From assembly GCA_001599715.1 (NCBI GenBank), contig BCHU01000001.1, positions 248,001 through 312,000 on the forward strand: 64,000 nt of DNA, read 5' to 3'. A program made the position numbers and the translations under genes. The notes beneath the pieces are model-generated. The model was not told where the DNA came from and searched no databases. It saw only the letters and a program-made list of their open reading frames with translations. How positions within the stretch are numbered: position 1 is the stretch's first letter; each line of letters begins with the position of its first letter. Shown here in pieces: positions 11,040-24,083 of the stretch. The DNA is from Phaeotremella fagi (Eukaryota > Basidiomycota > Tremellomycetes > Tremellales > Phaeotremellaceae).

Positions 11040-11654
11040 TTGTATCGTCTTCCAGTCGAATCGAGTGAATAATGGCAAAAGATTGCAGTGGAGGAAGTAG
11101 TAAAAGAAGAAGAGGGTGGCGATAATGAGAGGCAAATTTATATTTTCATTCAGCACCTTCCAGGTCAACAAAGGGTGACTTGCCTTCGAATTACATGCTT
11201 GACAGTTCGACAAAGGATTACAGTCACTGCAGTGCTCCAACATAGCCACTTCAAAGCTCGTCAATGAGGAGGGACATAGCTGCCAATGTTTACGCAAAGA
11301 GAGTGTTGTTATCATTGAACCTTTCTTGTTGTATTGATAGAGAGCATTTATCGACATTCAATTCCTTGAAAGCGGTATTTCTCTTCTGGTGCATTAGTTT
11401 TGGTGGCTTTTGCTGGTAGTACTCCGTATTTTCTTCTGTAATTTTCAGATTGATAGCAGCTTTAGTAGTAATTTATCAACTTTTGGGCACGCCACTATTA
11501 AAAGCTCGATTATGGTGTCCGAAGCAACTTCGAAGGATAACATGAAGTGCCACCGAACAGTCTCCGAAAGATTGTCTTCGGTAACACGGAGAATTGCGGC
11601 ATTAGACTATCTTGTTGTTTACATTATCTCAACATACTTAGGTTTTAGTAGGTT

Positions 11655-13252
11655 ATGCGAGATTATCTGGTACTCATCCTACTGGGACTGTGAGTCGTCC
11701 AGCGTCGTTATTTGTGGATACTCACTAAACATCTGGCTTCTTTTTATCATAGTTACGGGGTTGTATGCTCACCTCTGAGAATTGATGATCAGGTAGTCCT
11801 TCAATTGTCATCGGACTTTGAACCAGAAGGGGTAGAACCACTTAGCGTGGACGCTGTTCAGATCAATGAACATGTATCACCTTATCCTCCAAGAGTCAGG
11901 TACGATATTATAGAACCTGATGATGAGTCCTCTGTCGTTCCTCCACCCGACGACATGATTCTTTACAAATTACATGTCAGCGGGGCAAAAGATCAAAGAG
12001 TCAACCTCATGTTCTTTTCTGATGGATGTAGGATTCTTACATACAATTATTCTAATCTCTAGCTCACATGCTCGTAGACACTTCGGATGAAAGAGAGAAA
12101 TTCGTTTCTGACGCTCAAGCTTTGTCGGATGATATCGTTTCGCCTTCAGGTGCTATGTTCCATGTCTCGCATCTACTGAACATATGGGCAGCATTCGTAC
12201 CCTCCAATTCGGTAGCAAATGTTTCACTGTATATTCTACCCAGGCTAACATGTTCTGCCAGTCAGGAATCGGTACGCATTCAACACCAATTCCAGGAGCT
12301 GCCTTCGGTCTGTACAGACCAGGACCAGAACTTCGTGCTGTCTACGTCAAACATCCTAAAAAGGCCAGAGCTGCTTGTAGATTCTATCGAGAGACTTCGA
12401 AAGATGGTGGATGTGATCAGGCTATTTTACTTGGTAACTCAAAATGATGAAATGAAGCTAACGTTCACAGGGAATGATCCTCTTTACGGTGGTCTGGGTG
12501 GTGAATTCACGTAAGTTCTTAGGTTGATTTCGATTGATTTAGTTTAGAATTATCACCGCTTCGAAATTGAATGGTCCACTTGTACTTCGACATGAGCTTG
12601 GTCATTCACTGATACCTGTTGGAGAGGAATATGAAGGTGGTAGGTGGAATCAATGGTGGATGGAAGTTTTGTCGCTGAACATTTAAGGTTACGCATATTT
12701 CGGTGCCAATTCCGATAAACTTAAGAACATACATCACCTAAAATGGAGAGAGTTTCTCACTGATCCTAATAATACAAGAATCGAGGATATTAAAGTCCCT
12801 TTACAGGTTTATCCGTAGGTTCGGAATTTAAGAGAAATACTGATTGAAGATGGCATAATTTGACAACATCTCAATACAACATTGTCTTCACGTCTACCTC
12901 ATCTATTACCAGAGATATGAGCTCTAGCTATCCTACAGCAATGATCCGAGCGTCTCTATCTTCTATACCTTACCCCTCCCACATCTCAATCACGCTGAAT
13001 TCTCAACCACTCAATCTGACGGATGGCTTTCCAGCAGCATGGGAGGGTTCAAAAGATAGACGCTGGCTAGAGATTGGTCTTAAAGATGGCTTGTCTCCGG
13101 GTCTGAATCTTGTTACTGTGTCGTTGACTTCAGATGATGAGGATGAACCCGAAGGTCAGGGAGGGAAGATGATCACCAGCCTGGAGGTGATTGAATACGG
13201 TGAGAGTAGTCGGTTGGTATCATCCTTTTCCACATTGACTCAGAGCCATTGA
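11655..13252 (+). CDS. Secreted metallopeptidase, family M64 (IgA-peptidase type)
   Basis: Eight exons join in frame to 430 residues: 11655-11689, 11753-12027, 12063-12211, 12262-12433, 12471-12510, 12548-12639, 12688-12814 and 12850-13252. The start MRDYLVLILLGLYGVVCS is a signal peptide split by the first intron. The zinc site is HELGH at residues 239-243, followed by GEEYEGG at 249-255, the arrangement of peptidase family M64. Other family landmarks are 'NLMFFSDG', 'FGLYRPGPELRAVYV', 'GNDPLYGGLGGEF' and, after the zinc site, 'PWHNLTTSQYN'. The likely role is extracellular or vacuolar proteolysis; the substrate is unknown, and the family name should not be read as IgA specificity in a fungus. 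The gene stands alone between hypothetical genes and SEC7. The family call is strong; exon ends come from splice consensus and frame. Confidence 0.85.
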
Positions 13253-13736
13253 CCAAACAATTAGATGTAACATAAGTGAAGGCTACATAGGAGCTTTTCC
13301 TACTTATGCTATGGACGGAAGTGTGACACTCAGACCAGTAAGTTCACCACTTTGCATAGGAGCTAAGCGATCAGATGAATGAAGGTTGTCTGATGCGGAA
13401 AGTCAATCACCCTGGTAAGTCAAGTAGTATAAAGTCAGTACTTACACCCCTTTCCTTTAGTGTTCTGTGCTGTTTGTGCCAGTGCTTTGAAGACGTCGTT
13501 AGAAGGGAAGATACAGAAGTCGTCTCGTCAGTTGTAGCTACTTATATGTATAGATGAATGCCACTTTGTAGTGTTCTACTTTAAATGATCCCACCCTTTA
13601 CCACGTCTCCACCAAGACACGTCCATTCAATTCATTACCCAGCTACAACTACGCCTCATCTCAACATTCATATCATCTCACTTCAAAAAGCCTTGAGTTC
13701 ATCTATTCAACTTCACCTATACACTCTCCAGTCATC
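13253..13736. other. Intergenic region before SEC7
   Basis: These 484 bp hold the 3' UTR of the M64 gene and the SEC7 promoter. The last 120 bp are rich in C and T with CATCTCA motifs, as is common just upstream of fungal start codons. The open frame at 13375-13557 lacks coding character. Confidence 0.5.
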
Positions 13737-16700
13737 ATGGCTGAAGTGACGGAGAAACAACATGTGAATGGCAACCAACAACAGTCAGACTCTTCCGGTG
13801 TATCGGTTCCTGTGGTGACTGCTCCTGGAGTCACCGAGTCTGATACCAACGGTGTTGGACTAGGTATTAAAGTATCAGAACCAACCCAAGAGGACGATAC
13901 GACCAACTCGAAATCTCTTCCTATACCTCCAGCTGAAAGTACGACAAATGGTCACGCCGCAGTTGATACTGAAGCAACTCCTACAGTTCCCCAATTAGCT
14001 ACGATTTCCACCGAGGGTGAAGAATCTGCCTCAACGACGGCTTCACCACCAGTCCCTCCACCAAAACCATTGAAAACAGACTCGGATACTAAACCACATC
14101 TTCCCTCAGGATCAGCCATAGCTACAGCTGCAAATGGGAGTAAGGATAGTTTACAGAATGTTGAATTAAATCGACCATCTCAACGTAGGGAAAGCGAAAA
14201 TCTTGGTACGAGAGCTGTCAGTACTGCTTCAACATCAGCAGTTTCATTACATTCTGGAACGTCCTCTGTACAATCTCCACCTCCCAGATCGAATTCCGCC
14301 AAACCACTACCTTCTAAAGGGCAACATTCAAGGCATTCCTCAACGGCTACCACCATCTCACTCTCTTCTCATCAACCTTCCGCTATGGGAATGACATCGT
14401 CGTCTAATCAACTATCAACCGTACTCATAACTCCACCATTACAACTACTGGTGGATTCGAAAGAAGCTAAGAAATCACCCGCATTCCATACAGCTGCTCA
14501 ACGAGCTTTAGATCTCTGCCAAACAACTGACGGATCTAACGCTGCTTATTTACACCCTCGTGAAATCTTCGAACCTCTTCGATTGGCGATCTCAAATCCT
14601 CAAACCACCAGTGTACCGATTCTCATAACTTCATTAGATCTTCTGTCTAAATTGATTTCACACTCTTTCTTCGCTGAACCTGATGGACCACCAAAAGGTT
14701 TATCTCCTCTACCCGATCTGATTACCCACACTATCACCCTTTCTTATACGGAACATTCACCACCTCAAGTTGCTCTACAAGTTGTTAAAGCTTTAATGGC
14801 AATGGTACTCTGCACAGATAAAGGGATGTTGGTTCATCAATCGTCTCTCCTCAAAGCGGTTCGAACAGTTTACAACGTCTTTTTGCTGAGTACGGACGGT
14901 GCCAATCAAGTAGTTGCTCAAGGCGGTCTTACACAAATGGTTCATCATGTTTTCGGTAGAGTCATTAGACCCGATCCAAGAACTACGAGCTATTCAGGAC
15001 GTAGAGATACATTAAGCGAGAACGAAGCTAGAAGATTGAGTGAAGCGGGATCGCTGGCCAACGATGTTAACGGAGAGGACGAAGAGGCAAAAGTTCCAGA
15101 GACACCAACCAAAGAGAATGGCGAGCCAAAGATGACTTTGTGAGTGGAGGTTTCCGTTCAATATACTGACCTTCACAGGGAATCGTTTGACCAACCTAAT
15201 CCCAACGATTCCATTCCCTTGGCACCAGCTCCTATCGTGGAGGACGGCACAACCTCGTCCTCCACACCCCATCTACCAGCGCACACGATATCGATTCCTG
15301 TGCCGAATGGTGACGCTCTGGACACACCTGAACCAGTAGCCCCTCGTGCCCCCGCCATTGATCCTGAGACAGCAGGTGCTGCTGACGAGACTGAAGGAAA
15401 TTTGGATGCTCTTGGTCGACCTATTCCCACCGAAGAATTGTTTGTGAAAGATGCATTCTTGGTCTTCAGAGCCTTGTGTAAACTGAGTATGAAACCTTTG
15501 GTTACCGAAAGGTAGGTCGTGCCGATATGACTCGAGAATCTTACTGATGCAACTCAGTGAACGTGACCTTCGTTCTCACGCTATGAGATCTAAACTTCTT
15601 TCGCTCCACCTTGTTCTCACTATCCTCAAGTCGCATGCTGATCTATTCGTCAATCCACTCGTGACTATTCCCTCAAACTCATCACTCGAGAACACGCCGT
15701 TCCTTCAGGCTACCAAACAATACCTCTGTCTCAGTCTGTCAAGAAACGCGGTCAGTCCAGTCAATCAAGTGTTTGAACTCAGTGTAGAGATCTTTTGGTG
15801 TGTTCTCAAGGGAATGAGAGCTCAAATGAAAAAGGAGATTGAAGTGTTATTAAACGAAATTTTCATCCCTATTCTCGAAATGCGTCACTCGACCATCAGA
15901 CAGAAATCATTAATCTTAGGGGTTTTCATTCGTTTATGTCAAGATCCACAAGCTTTGGTTGAGATTTATATCAATTATGATTGCGATCGAACGGCTCTTG
16001 AGAATATATACGAAAAACTCATGAACATTGTTTCGAGGATTGGTCAGACTCATTTCGCACCTCCCAGTAAGGAGGAACTTGGACAGACTGGATCATCAAA
16101 GCAAACGGCAGGAACTGGAACTGGACCAGCGATTCCACCTTCGTTGACGACACTAGCTCTAACCGATATCGGTGCAAATTCTGCTCAATATGCTGGGTTG
16201 CCACCGGAAATCAAACTTCGTCGTCAGAGTTTGGAGTGTTTGGTCGCAGCTCTCAAGTCACTTGTCGCGTGGGCTAGTACATCCAACCCATCGAAACCCG
16301 CAGAAGAAGGTCGTTCAAGTGAAGATGGAATAGGTAGATATCATGGTACAGGCTCAGCAGGTGGTTCCAACCTTGATCTAGCAACTCCAACACCTACTTG
16401 GCCTATGGACCCAACCACTCGAGGTTCCGTTTCAGGTCATGCTTCTAACGGTGCGAATACCCCAGATATCGAGGATGATGTCAGTAAATTCGAAAACGCT
16501 AAACAGAGGAAGAACAATCTTACAGAGGGAATCAAGAAATTCAATTTCAAACCTAAGAAAGGTATTCAATACCTTATTGAAAATGGATTTATCAAAAGTA
16601 ATTCTCCTCAAGATATCGCTAGATTCTTGCTGGGCGATCATGGTCTTAGCAAAGCTATGATTGGAGAATATCTTGGTGAAGGGTAAGCTTAAAGTCTGTT

Positions 16701-19700
16701 TACACGAATGACGGCTGATTGTTTATAGTGACGATGCCAACGTCGCTACCATGCACGCGTTTGTTGATATGCTCGACTTTACTGGTTTGAAATTCACCGA
16801 CGCAGTACGATTGTATCTCCAGTCCTTCCGTTTACCTGGAGAAGCCCAGAAGATCGACAGGTTCATGCTGAAATTCGCTGAACGATATATGCAAAACAAC
16901 ACGTCTGGAACATTCGCCAACGCCGATACCGCTTACATTCTCGCTTTCTCTGTGATCATGCTCAACACCGATGCTCATAACAAGAATTTGAAGCAGAAAA
17001 TGACCAAGGCAGGTTTCGTCAAGAACAATCGTGGAATCAACGATGGTCAGGATCTCCCTGAAGAGTTCCTTGGAGAGATTTACGATGAGATTCAAAACAA
17101 CGAAATCAAAATGAAGGACGAGATTGAACTTCCTGGTTCAGCCAGTGCCGGTGGTTTAGCCAACACTCTCGCATCAGTCGGTAGAGATCTTCAACGTGAA
17201 GCTTATGTTGCTCAAACCGAGAATATGGCTTCGAAAACAGAAGCCTTGTTCAAGACGATGGTCCGTCAACAGAAACGAGGAGTCGTTAGACCATCAGATC
17301 ATTTCTACTCGGCCTCACGTTTGGAACACGTTCGATTCATGTTTGAAGTTGCATGGATGCCTTTCTTGGCGGGTATCTCTGGACCACTTCAAGAAACTGA
17401 TGACATGGAAGTCGTCAATCTTTGTTTGGAAGGTTTACGATGTGCAATCAGAATCGTTTGTTTGTTCGATATGGAACTGGAGCGAAACGCTTTCGTGACG
17501 ACTTTGGCTAAATTCACTTATTTGAGTAATGTCGGAGAAATGAAACCAAAGAATGTCGAGGCTATCAAGAGTTTATTGGAGATTGCCGTTAGCGATGGGA
17601 CTTATCTCAAGGCTAATTGGAAAGATGTCTTGACTTGTGTTAGTCAATTGGAGAGGATGCAGTTGATCTCAAGTGGTCTGGACGTGCCGGATCATGACAG
17701 GAGAGAGTGAGTGGACTTACTCGACATTCTATGGATTCGCTGACTTGATACAGATCCGTCGTCAACGGTCGTCGACAATCTGTTATGAGAAAGACTACAC
17801 CGGCTGAAGCCGTAGCTGAAGAAAGTCGATCCTCTCAAGTCACGGTTGCAGCTGATATGGTTTTCTCGACAACGAAAAACCTTTCAGGGGTGAGTTTTAT
17901 GCCAAAGTTGATTGCGAAATACTAAAACGGGTATAGTCCGCAATCGTCGATTTTGTTCAAGCTCTTGCTGAAGTCTCGTGGGAAGAGATTCAATCTTCAG
18001 GAGCATCAGCTCGACCAAGATTGTTCAGTCTGCAGAAATTGGTCGAAATATCATATTACAATATGGGACGAATCAGGTTGGAATGGTCAAACATCTGGCA
18101 TATTCTTGGAGAACATTTTGATCAGGTAAGTTCATCTGATGAGATAGTGTAAGGAATGCTGATCAAAATAGGTTTGTTGTCATAACAATCCTCATGTAAG
18201 CTTCTTTGCTTTGGATGCTTTACGACAATTGGCTATGAATTTCTTGGAAAAAGAAGAATTGGCACATTTCAGATTCCAGAAAGATTTCCTTCGACCTTTC
18301 GAGTATACGATCGTTAACAACACCAATTCGGATGCTCGAGAAATGGTGAGTTGTGGTTTCTTGATCGAAATTCCTGCTAATTGCTCTCAAGGTACTGCAA
18401 TGTCTCCAACAAATGCTTCAAGCCAGAGTTCAAAATCTGCGTTCAGGTTGGAGAACAATCTTCGGTGTCTTTTCAGCGGCATCCAAAGTTCTTACTGAAC
18501 GTGTCGCAAATTACGCCTTTGAACTCGTGACCCTGGTTTATAAAGAACATTTCTCTCTGGTGGTTAAATATGGAAGTTTCTCCGATCTTACAACCTGTAT
18601 CACTGATTTCTGCAAGGTATCTAAATTCCAGAAAATCAGTCTACAAGCTATTGAAATGGTTCGAGGGTTGGTTCCAAAATTACTGGAATGTCCTGAGACT
18701 GCGTTACCACCTCTTGCTTCTGGTGATGAGAAAGCTGGTACTGTCGACGACCCAATGGTGAAATATTGGTTACCTGTCTTACACAGCTTCTATGGAATTA
18801 TCATGACCGGAGAGGATTTGGAAGTTCGGAGATTGTGAGTGTATTGTTGTCTTTGGTTGATGTTACTGATGATATACAGAGCGCTAGATTGTTTGTTCGA
18901 TACACTCAAAACTCACGGTGGCAGTTTCAGCTTACCATTCTGGAATGTCGTTTGCCAAGAGGTTCTATTCCCTATTTTCGCAATTCTGCGTGCCAAATCC
19001 GATGTACGCTTCAAGTCACCTGAAGACATGTCAGTTTGGTTATCCACCACTTTGATATCGGCTTTGAGGGAACTCATAAAGCTCTTCACCTTTTATTTCG
19101 AGACTTTACAAGAGTATCTTGAGGGTCTCTTGGATATACTTGTCGCTTGTATTTGTCAAGGTGTGTTGGGTCATACTTGACAAGGGGTAACTACTGATGT
19201 GATGATTTCAGAAAACGACACACTGGCTAGAATCGGAACATCTTGTTTCCAACAATTGCTAGAAAGCAACGTTCGAAAACTCAGTCCCGAAAAATGGGAG
19301 CTCATCGTCACTGCTTTCGTCCAATTGTTCAGAACAACGACGGCTTTCCAACTTTTCGATCCGATCTTACATTCTGAAGTTCAGGCTACGCGCAATTCCG
19401 CAGATGAGCCAGATGGTATGTTAATTCGTATTTTAGCGAAGTATGTATCAAACTAACGTCGACCATAGCGCCATTCCATAAATTCGTCGCTCCAGCTCCT
19501 CTAGAACCTGTCGTCGACAACCCTCCATCTTTGTCATCTTCCATGACGTATAGCGATCAGCGAAGAATTTTCAAGCAAATTATCGTCAAATGTGTCCTTC
19601 AGTTACTACTCATTGAAACTACACATGAACTGCTACAAAATGATGATGTTTATAACACCATCCCCGCCGAACATTTGTTGAGGTTTATGGGTGTTTTGGA

Positions 19701-20363
19701 TGATAGTTGGAGATTCGCTAGGAAATTCAATGCTGATAAGGGACTACGAATGAGTTTGTGGAAAGTTGGTGAGTGAATTCATGGATGGGTTTGATAGATT
19801 GCGCTGACAAGTTTTTACTAGGATTCATGAAGCAATTGCCTAATCTGCTTAAACAAGAGTCGAGCTCTGCTGCTACCCTCATCAACGTTTTACTGAGGAT
19901 GTACAGAGATCCAAGAGATGCTCACAAGGCGACGAGGAATGGGGTTTTGGGTAGATTGGTACCGTAAGTGTTCCCATCTCCAGGAATTAGTCGGCGACTG
20001 ATTTCCATTTGATAGACTTGGAACCGAAATCATGCGAGATTTCATTGCCATTGATCCAGAAACTCAGCCTAGGAATGTCGCTGCTTGGTCACCTGTGGTA
20101 GCAGACATATTGAGAGGTTGTAACGGATACGAAGACGCTGCTGTGAGTGGAATGTTGTTTTCCGCATTTCAATACTGACGTTTGTGATCTAGTTCGAAAC
20201 TCATCTCACAACTTTCTATCCGTTAGTAACTGAGTTATTATCGAAAGAACCATCAACAGAGATGAGATTAGCCACGAAACAATTCTTCAAAAGAGTTGGT
20301 ATCAGCAAAGGATTCATTATTGAGGAGTCGACGAAAGAGAAGGAAGTCGAGAAATCTGATTGA
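13737..20363 (+). CDS. SEC7: ARF guanine-nucleotide exchange factor Sec7
   Basis: Fourteen exons (13737-15139, 15179-15511, 15558-16682, 16730-17706, 17754-17889, 17937-18125, 18171-18345, 18392-18834, 18880-19160, 19212-19415, 19469-19768, 19822-19963, 20016-20142, 20193-20363) sum to 2,001 residues, the usual length for large Sec7/BIG exchange factors. A disordered Ser/Thr-rich N-terminus (to about residue 230) precedes the DCB and HUS regions ('[22 protein letters not shown]'-like helices). The catalytic Sec7 domain spans about residues 905-1095. It contains '[14 protein letters not shown]', whose Glu (about residue 990) is the catalytic glutamic finger, and '[12 protein letters not shown]'. 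HDS repeats follow. The protein activates ARF1 at the trans-Golgi and so controls vesicle formation and secretion; it should be essential. Confidence 0.97.
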
Positions 20364-20689
20364 ACGTTATAGACTTGTTTCAATTTTTTGTTTATTTGTT
20401 TATCTTTCTGATTTTTATTTTCACTTTTGTTTTGGAGGGGAGATTTTTGGTTTGGTTTTGATATACCATTTGGGGAGTGAGATACTATTTATACATATTG
20501 GAGATTGTAGATAAAAAAACAGCAATTTGAATGATAATGAATCGACGAGTTAGCCTTGTTATTTTGCCACTCAGCGGACCTGAATTCAAAAAGTTGAAAA
20601 TATTGAAATGAACTTTTCTCAAAATTCTGTTTTCATACTAAAGCACTTCATCCCACTTCAAATCATAGACAGTTCATGGTGGACGGTAG
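20364..20689. other. Intergenic region, SEC7 3' UTR and pseudouridine synthase 5' region
   Basis: A T-rich tract follows the SEC7 stop, then AT-rich sequence runs to the next start. The last 15 nt hold a tiny upstream reading frame, listed separately. Confidence 0.5.
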
Positions 20690-20693
20690 ATGA
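20676..20693 (+). promoter_or_regulatory. Overlapping upstream ORF of five codons
   Basis: An ATG at 20676 opens a five-codon frame that ends in TGA at 20691-20693. That stop overlaps the main ATG at 20690-20692 as ATGA. Ribosomes that start here would terminate on top of the main start. This could favour leaky scanning or initiation at the next in-frame ATG (20789, MSKELSTP). The layout is seen directly; the translational effect is inferred. Confidence 0.45.
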
Positions 20694-22866
20694 AATCAAG
20701 CCTAATCAAACTATCAAAACTAAAAGTCAAATACGATAAACCAAAATATATCCCAAAGTTCATTCCTTCCATTTACGATTTGACCAAAATGTCAAAAGAA
20801 TTATCGACACCAGAGACAGACCTTTCGAATATAGCTTCCTCGTCGTCAAGTGGTGATCTAAACAACAAAGTCGAAACTAAATATGCTAACGGTGAGAATC
20901 CACGTTTGAGATATGTGAAATCGTATTGGTGGCCTTATAAGACTTTTGTCAAAGAGAGGTCAGTTCTACTATGAATATCTCCAGATTCGAAATTGAACTG
21001 ATTTTGATTTAGGTGGATTGGAAGGCAGTTGCTTGAAGTTATTTGTACGGAGTTTAGGGATAGATCGGTAGAATACTATGTCAGTTAACCCACTGCTTTC
21101 TTCGCTGGAACCAAACTGAATTAGTTACAGAGACATGCGTTGGAATCTGGAGTTACTAGAGTTAATGGAGTTACTGCATGGCCTGAATTGGTTTTACGGA
21201 ATGGTGATAGAGTAGAGTGAGTACCTAGATCAATTAAATTGTACAGCATGGTACTGACTGGCGTTTACTTAGCAACACAGTCCATAGACATGAACCCCCT
21301 GTTACGAATGATCCTATCAGGATACTCCATATTGATAGGGAAAGGAATTTCGTGGTTATCTCGAAACCTGGTAGTTTGGTAAGTTACCCATTCTTACGTA
21401 GATCTCTGTCATCTAACTATCTACTTAGCCTGTCCATGCAACGGGACGTTACTTTAGGAATACGATTCTTGAAATACTGAAATCTGATTTTGGTATTGAA
21501 GCTTATGGTAAGCTAAGAGGTGTAGTCGCCAATTTATAGCTGACACCAGTTCAGCTGTTAATCGTCTTGACCGTTTGACCTCGGGACTTATGATCATGGC
21601 CTTGACTTCTCAAGCATCTCGTCAGTTGGCTGATGAATTCAAAGAAGGAAAGGTGAAGAAAGAATATGTTGCTAGGGTCATTGGGAAATTTCCTGAGTGA
21701 GTTCATTTTTTTATGGGTGATGGTTTGACTGATGTATTGAATTTAGAGAGGAATTCGAAGTTGATCAACCGCTTTTAACTGTTGATCGACAGATGGGTTT
21801 GGTTATTGTCACTCCTGAAGGGAAGGTGAGTTGAATTGAATTGTTTTTAAACCATTTACTCATTAAACCATATCAGGAAGCACGTACGATATTTAAACGA
21901 ATGTCTTATGATGAGAAAAGGAATCAGAGTGTAGTCCATTGTCGTCCAATGACTGGTCGAAGTGAGTATTAATTTTTGTCATAAACCTCAGATCCATCTG
22001 ATCATTATACAGCACATCAACTTCGTGTCCACCTCCAGTACCTGGGACATCCAATAGCCAATGATCCATTATATGCCGGGCCTAACGTTTGGGGTCCGAA
22101 ACTTGGGAAAGGAGGTGTAGAACTAGTTGAAGACAATGGCACATCAGCATCATTCAAAGAAGCAGCGTTAGCTGCTAGAATCGCTAACGGTGTCGTACCT
22201 CGTGGACCTCTCAGTGATGAAGCTCGTTTAAACGGTCAAGAAGCCGTTCCAGGTTTACTTATTTCAAACTCTAAACTTGCTGATAGGGAATATGAGAATA
22301 TCGATTTAACAAGTCCGATTAGACTTAGTCAACAGGCTCGTGAGATTATTGCGAAATTGAGAAAAATGAGAGATGAGCAGGAGGATTGGATCAAGTGGGT
22401 ACTTTTCTTCACTTCAAATGGGATAGTTATTGAGTGTCGCAGATGGAAAGAAGTCGTGTTCAAAGCTAAAGAAGCTCAAGAGATCCTAGATAACGACGGT
22501 GCATTCGATACCTCACAACCCGGAACCAGACCTCATGTGATAGAACACAAAACCTTCGAAAGGGAAAGACCAATCATCCCACCAGCCAAATCAGTCCAAT
22601 CAAGAACCAAAGCGATTCTACCTGAAGCTTTACCAGAGGACACAATCTCACCACTGAAGAAACCAGATTATCTGCCTGAAGGATTTTGTGAAGATTGTTT
22701 CGTTCCTTTACCTGATGATCCTGATCCAGAGAAATTGTTTATCTATCTACATGCGCTGAGATATACGACTGAGGCTTTGGGGACTTGGGAGACTCCTTTA
22801 CCGCGTTGGGCTGGGGATCAGTGGGATGGGGATTGGAGAGGTACGGTCGATGAGAAAGTTGATTAG
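20690..22866 (+). CDS. PUS9: tRNA pseudouridine synthase, RluA/Pus9-Rib2 type
   Basis: Ten exons (20690-20958, 21013-21079, 21131-21216, 21273-21378, 21429-21507, 21555-21696, 21747-21825, 21877-21961, 22013-22394, 22443-22866) sum to 572 residues. An S4-like segment ('[13 protein letters not shown]') precedes the RluA catalytic domain. That domain has '[14 protein letters not shown]' with the catalytic Asp near residue 208, then '[31 protein letters not shown]'-type motifs. The 'RHEPPV' and 'RILHID' signatures match the Pus9/Rib2 branch, which makes pseudouridine 32 in cytoplasmic and mitochondrial tRNAs. No deaminase domain follows, so it is Pus9-like rather than full Rib2. The Lys-rich first 35 residues lack acidic residues until Asp16 and could be a mitochondrial presequence. 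The next in-frame Met would give a cytosolic form. Orthology to yeast PUS9 specifically is inferred. Confidence 0.88.
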
Positions 22867-23114
22867 GGATTTTTGATGCATCGATGTTTTGCGTCTCTGG
22901 TCTTGTATTAGCAAATCGTTTTCATCTTCATTCGCTTTACGGGGTCAGGGGTCGATGATATAGATTTTCATTTGGGAATGGTGTTTGAAGCAGATCCTTT
23001 ATAGTGGCTCACTTTACGGTGGCGGTGATTAATCCTTTGTTCAATCAGTGTGTGTATAAACAAATGAAAATCGGTCTTTTAAGATCCACCATCCCCACCT
23101 TAGCACACTGAAAA

Positions 23115-24083
23115 ATGATCACCAAATTCGTGTTGGTATCATGTCTAACGTTATCAGTATTTGGTATGCTTTCTGTGAAATCTCCCCCTAATCAGTCATT
23201 TACTGAATTCGAACGTAGCTGGACCTATATCACCTCCAACCACACCAACCAATAATCTCACAGCAACGGTCCCAGCTGGACAAATCAATTTCACCGGTTT
23301 ATGGAATAGTACAGGACCAGCTATCGATAACATCGTCCAAGGTGAGTCCCAAGTCCATCCTCAATTTCACACGGCTAAAAGTAATAATTCCATAGTGAAG
23401 CAATACGATTGTTATTGGGCAGCAGCGATTCTAGCAGTCCTCATCTCCAATCAAGATTGGATAAAAAACTTATTTCATTACACCAATGGAACTAGTTTAC
23501 TTGATGAGGTTGAACCTTCGGCGACTAGTGTTATCGTTAGTCTTTGGGATCCTAATTCGTTTGAGCAGAAAGCTTTTACGGCGTTGTTGGCTGATGAGAG
23601 TGGGACTGAGAATCAACCGAATTACTGGTGGTGGGGTGATGCACGTAGGTCAAGTGTCCACTGATCCAAAAATTAAAAGACAGATGGCTGATTGACGAAA
23701 CCATGGAATTCCTATTAGTTACCCAAGGACTATTACAATTAGGCAACACGACCCAAATAGAAGGTATATCTTCAAACGCTACCTTCACACCCTACGCCGG
23801 ATCAGGTGCCCAAGTCCTCTCCGTCCTAACAGGTAAAAAAAACGTCATAAAACTTAAAACATCCTACCAATCCATCGAAGATTTCTGGACTGATTTACAG
23901 CGTTCACCGAATTCACCGATGCTGGTTTCGACGATTGGGGTTAATGTGAATAGTACACCTCCTGTCGAGAGTGATCATGATTATCCGATCATGTTCACTA
24001 GTGTTACTAGTGGTGGTAACAAAACTGTTACAGCTAGGAATCCTTGGGGGGCGACTGGTGGGTTTTTAGTTTGGTTTTTTTAG
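23115..24083 (+). CDS. Secreted calpain/papain-fold cysteine peptidase, in-frame TAG near the 3' end
   Basis: Exons 23115-23163, 23219-23341, 23396-23644 and 23719-24083 give 261 residues. The start MITKFVLVSCLTLSVFA is a signal peptide. A Cys-His-Asn triad of calpain type is visible: Cys63 in 'YDCYWAAAILAVL', His227 in 'SDHDYPIMF' and Asn248 in 'ARNPWGATG'; the NPWG motif is characteristic of the calpain (C2) family. Calpains are normally cytosolic, so a small secreted version is unusual. Several N-x-S/T sites in the middle suggest N-glycosylation. Right after the triad the frame meets TAG (24081-24083). It then continues open for 38 conserved-looking codons (24084-24197, 'DDSIEIDVPLDLFQLEDLW') to TAA at 24198-24200. 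Those residues resemble the acidic strand expected after NPWG, so the true product may extend to 24200 or the gene may be decaying. Confidence 0.7.

Noticed and set aside
13375..13557. Short open frame between M64 and SEC7
   Set aside because: Low-complexity intergenic sequence without splice or domain support.
20690..22866. Bifunctional Rib2 with riboflavin deaminase domain
   Set aside because: The coding frame ends after the pseudouridine synthase domain and a short tail; no deaminase HxE/PCxxC motifs follow.
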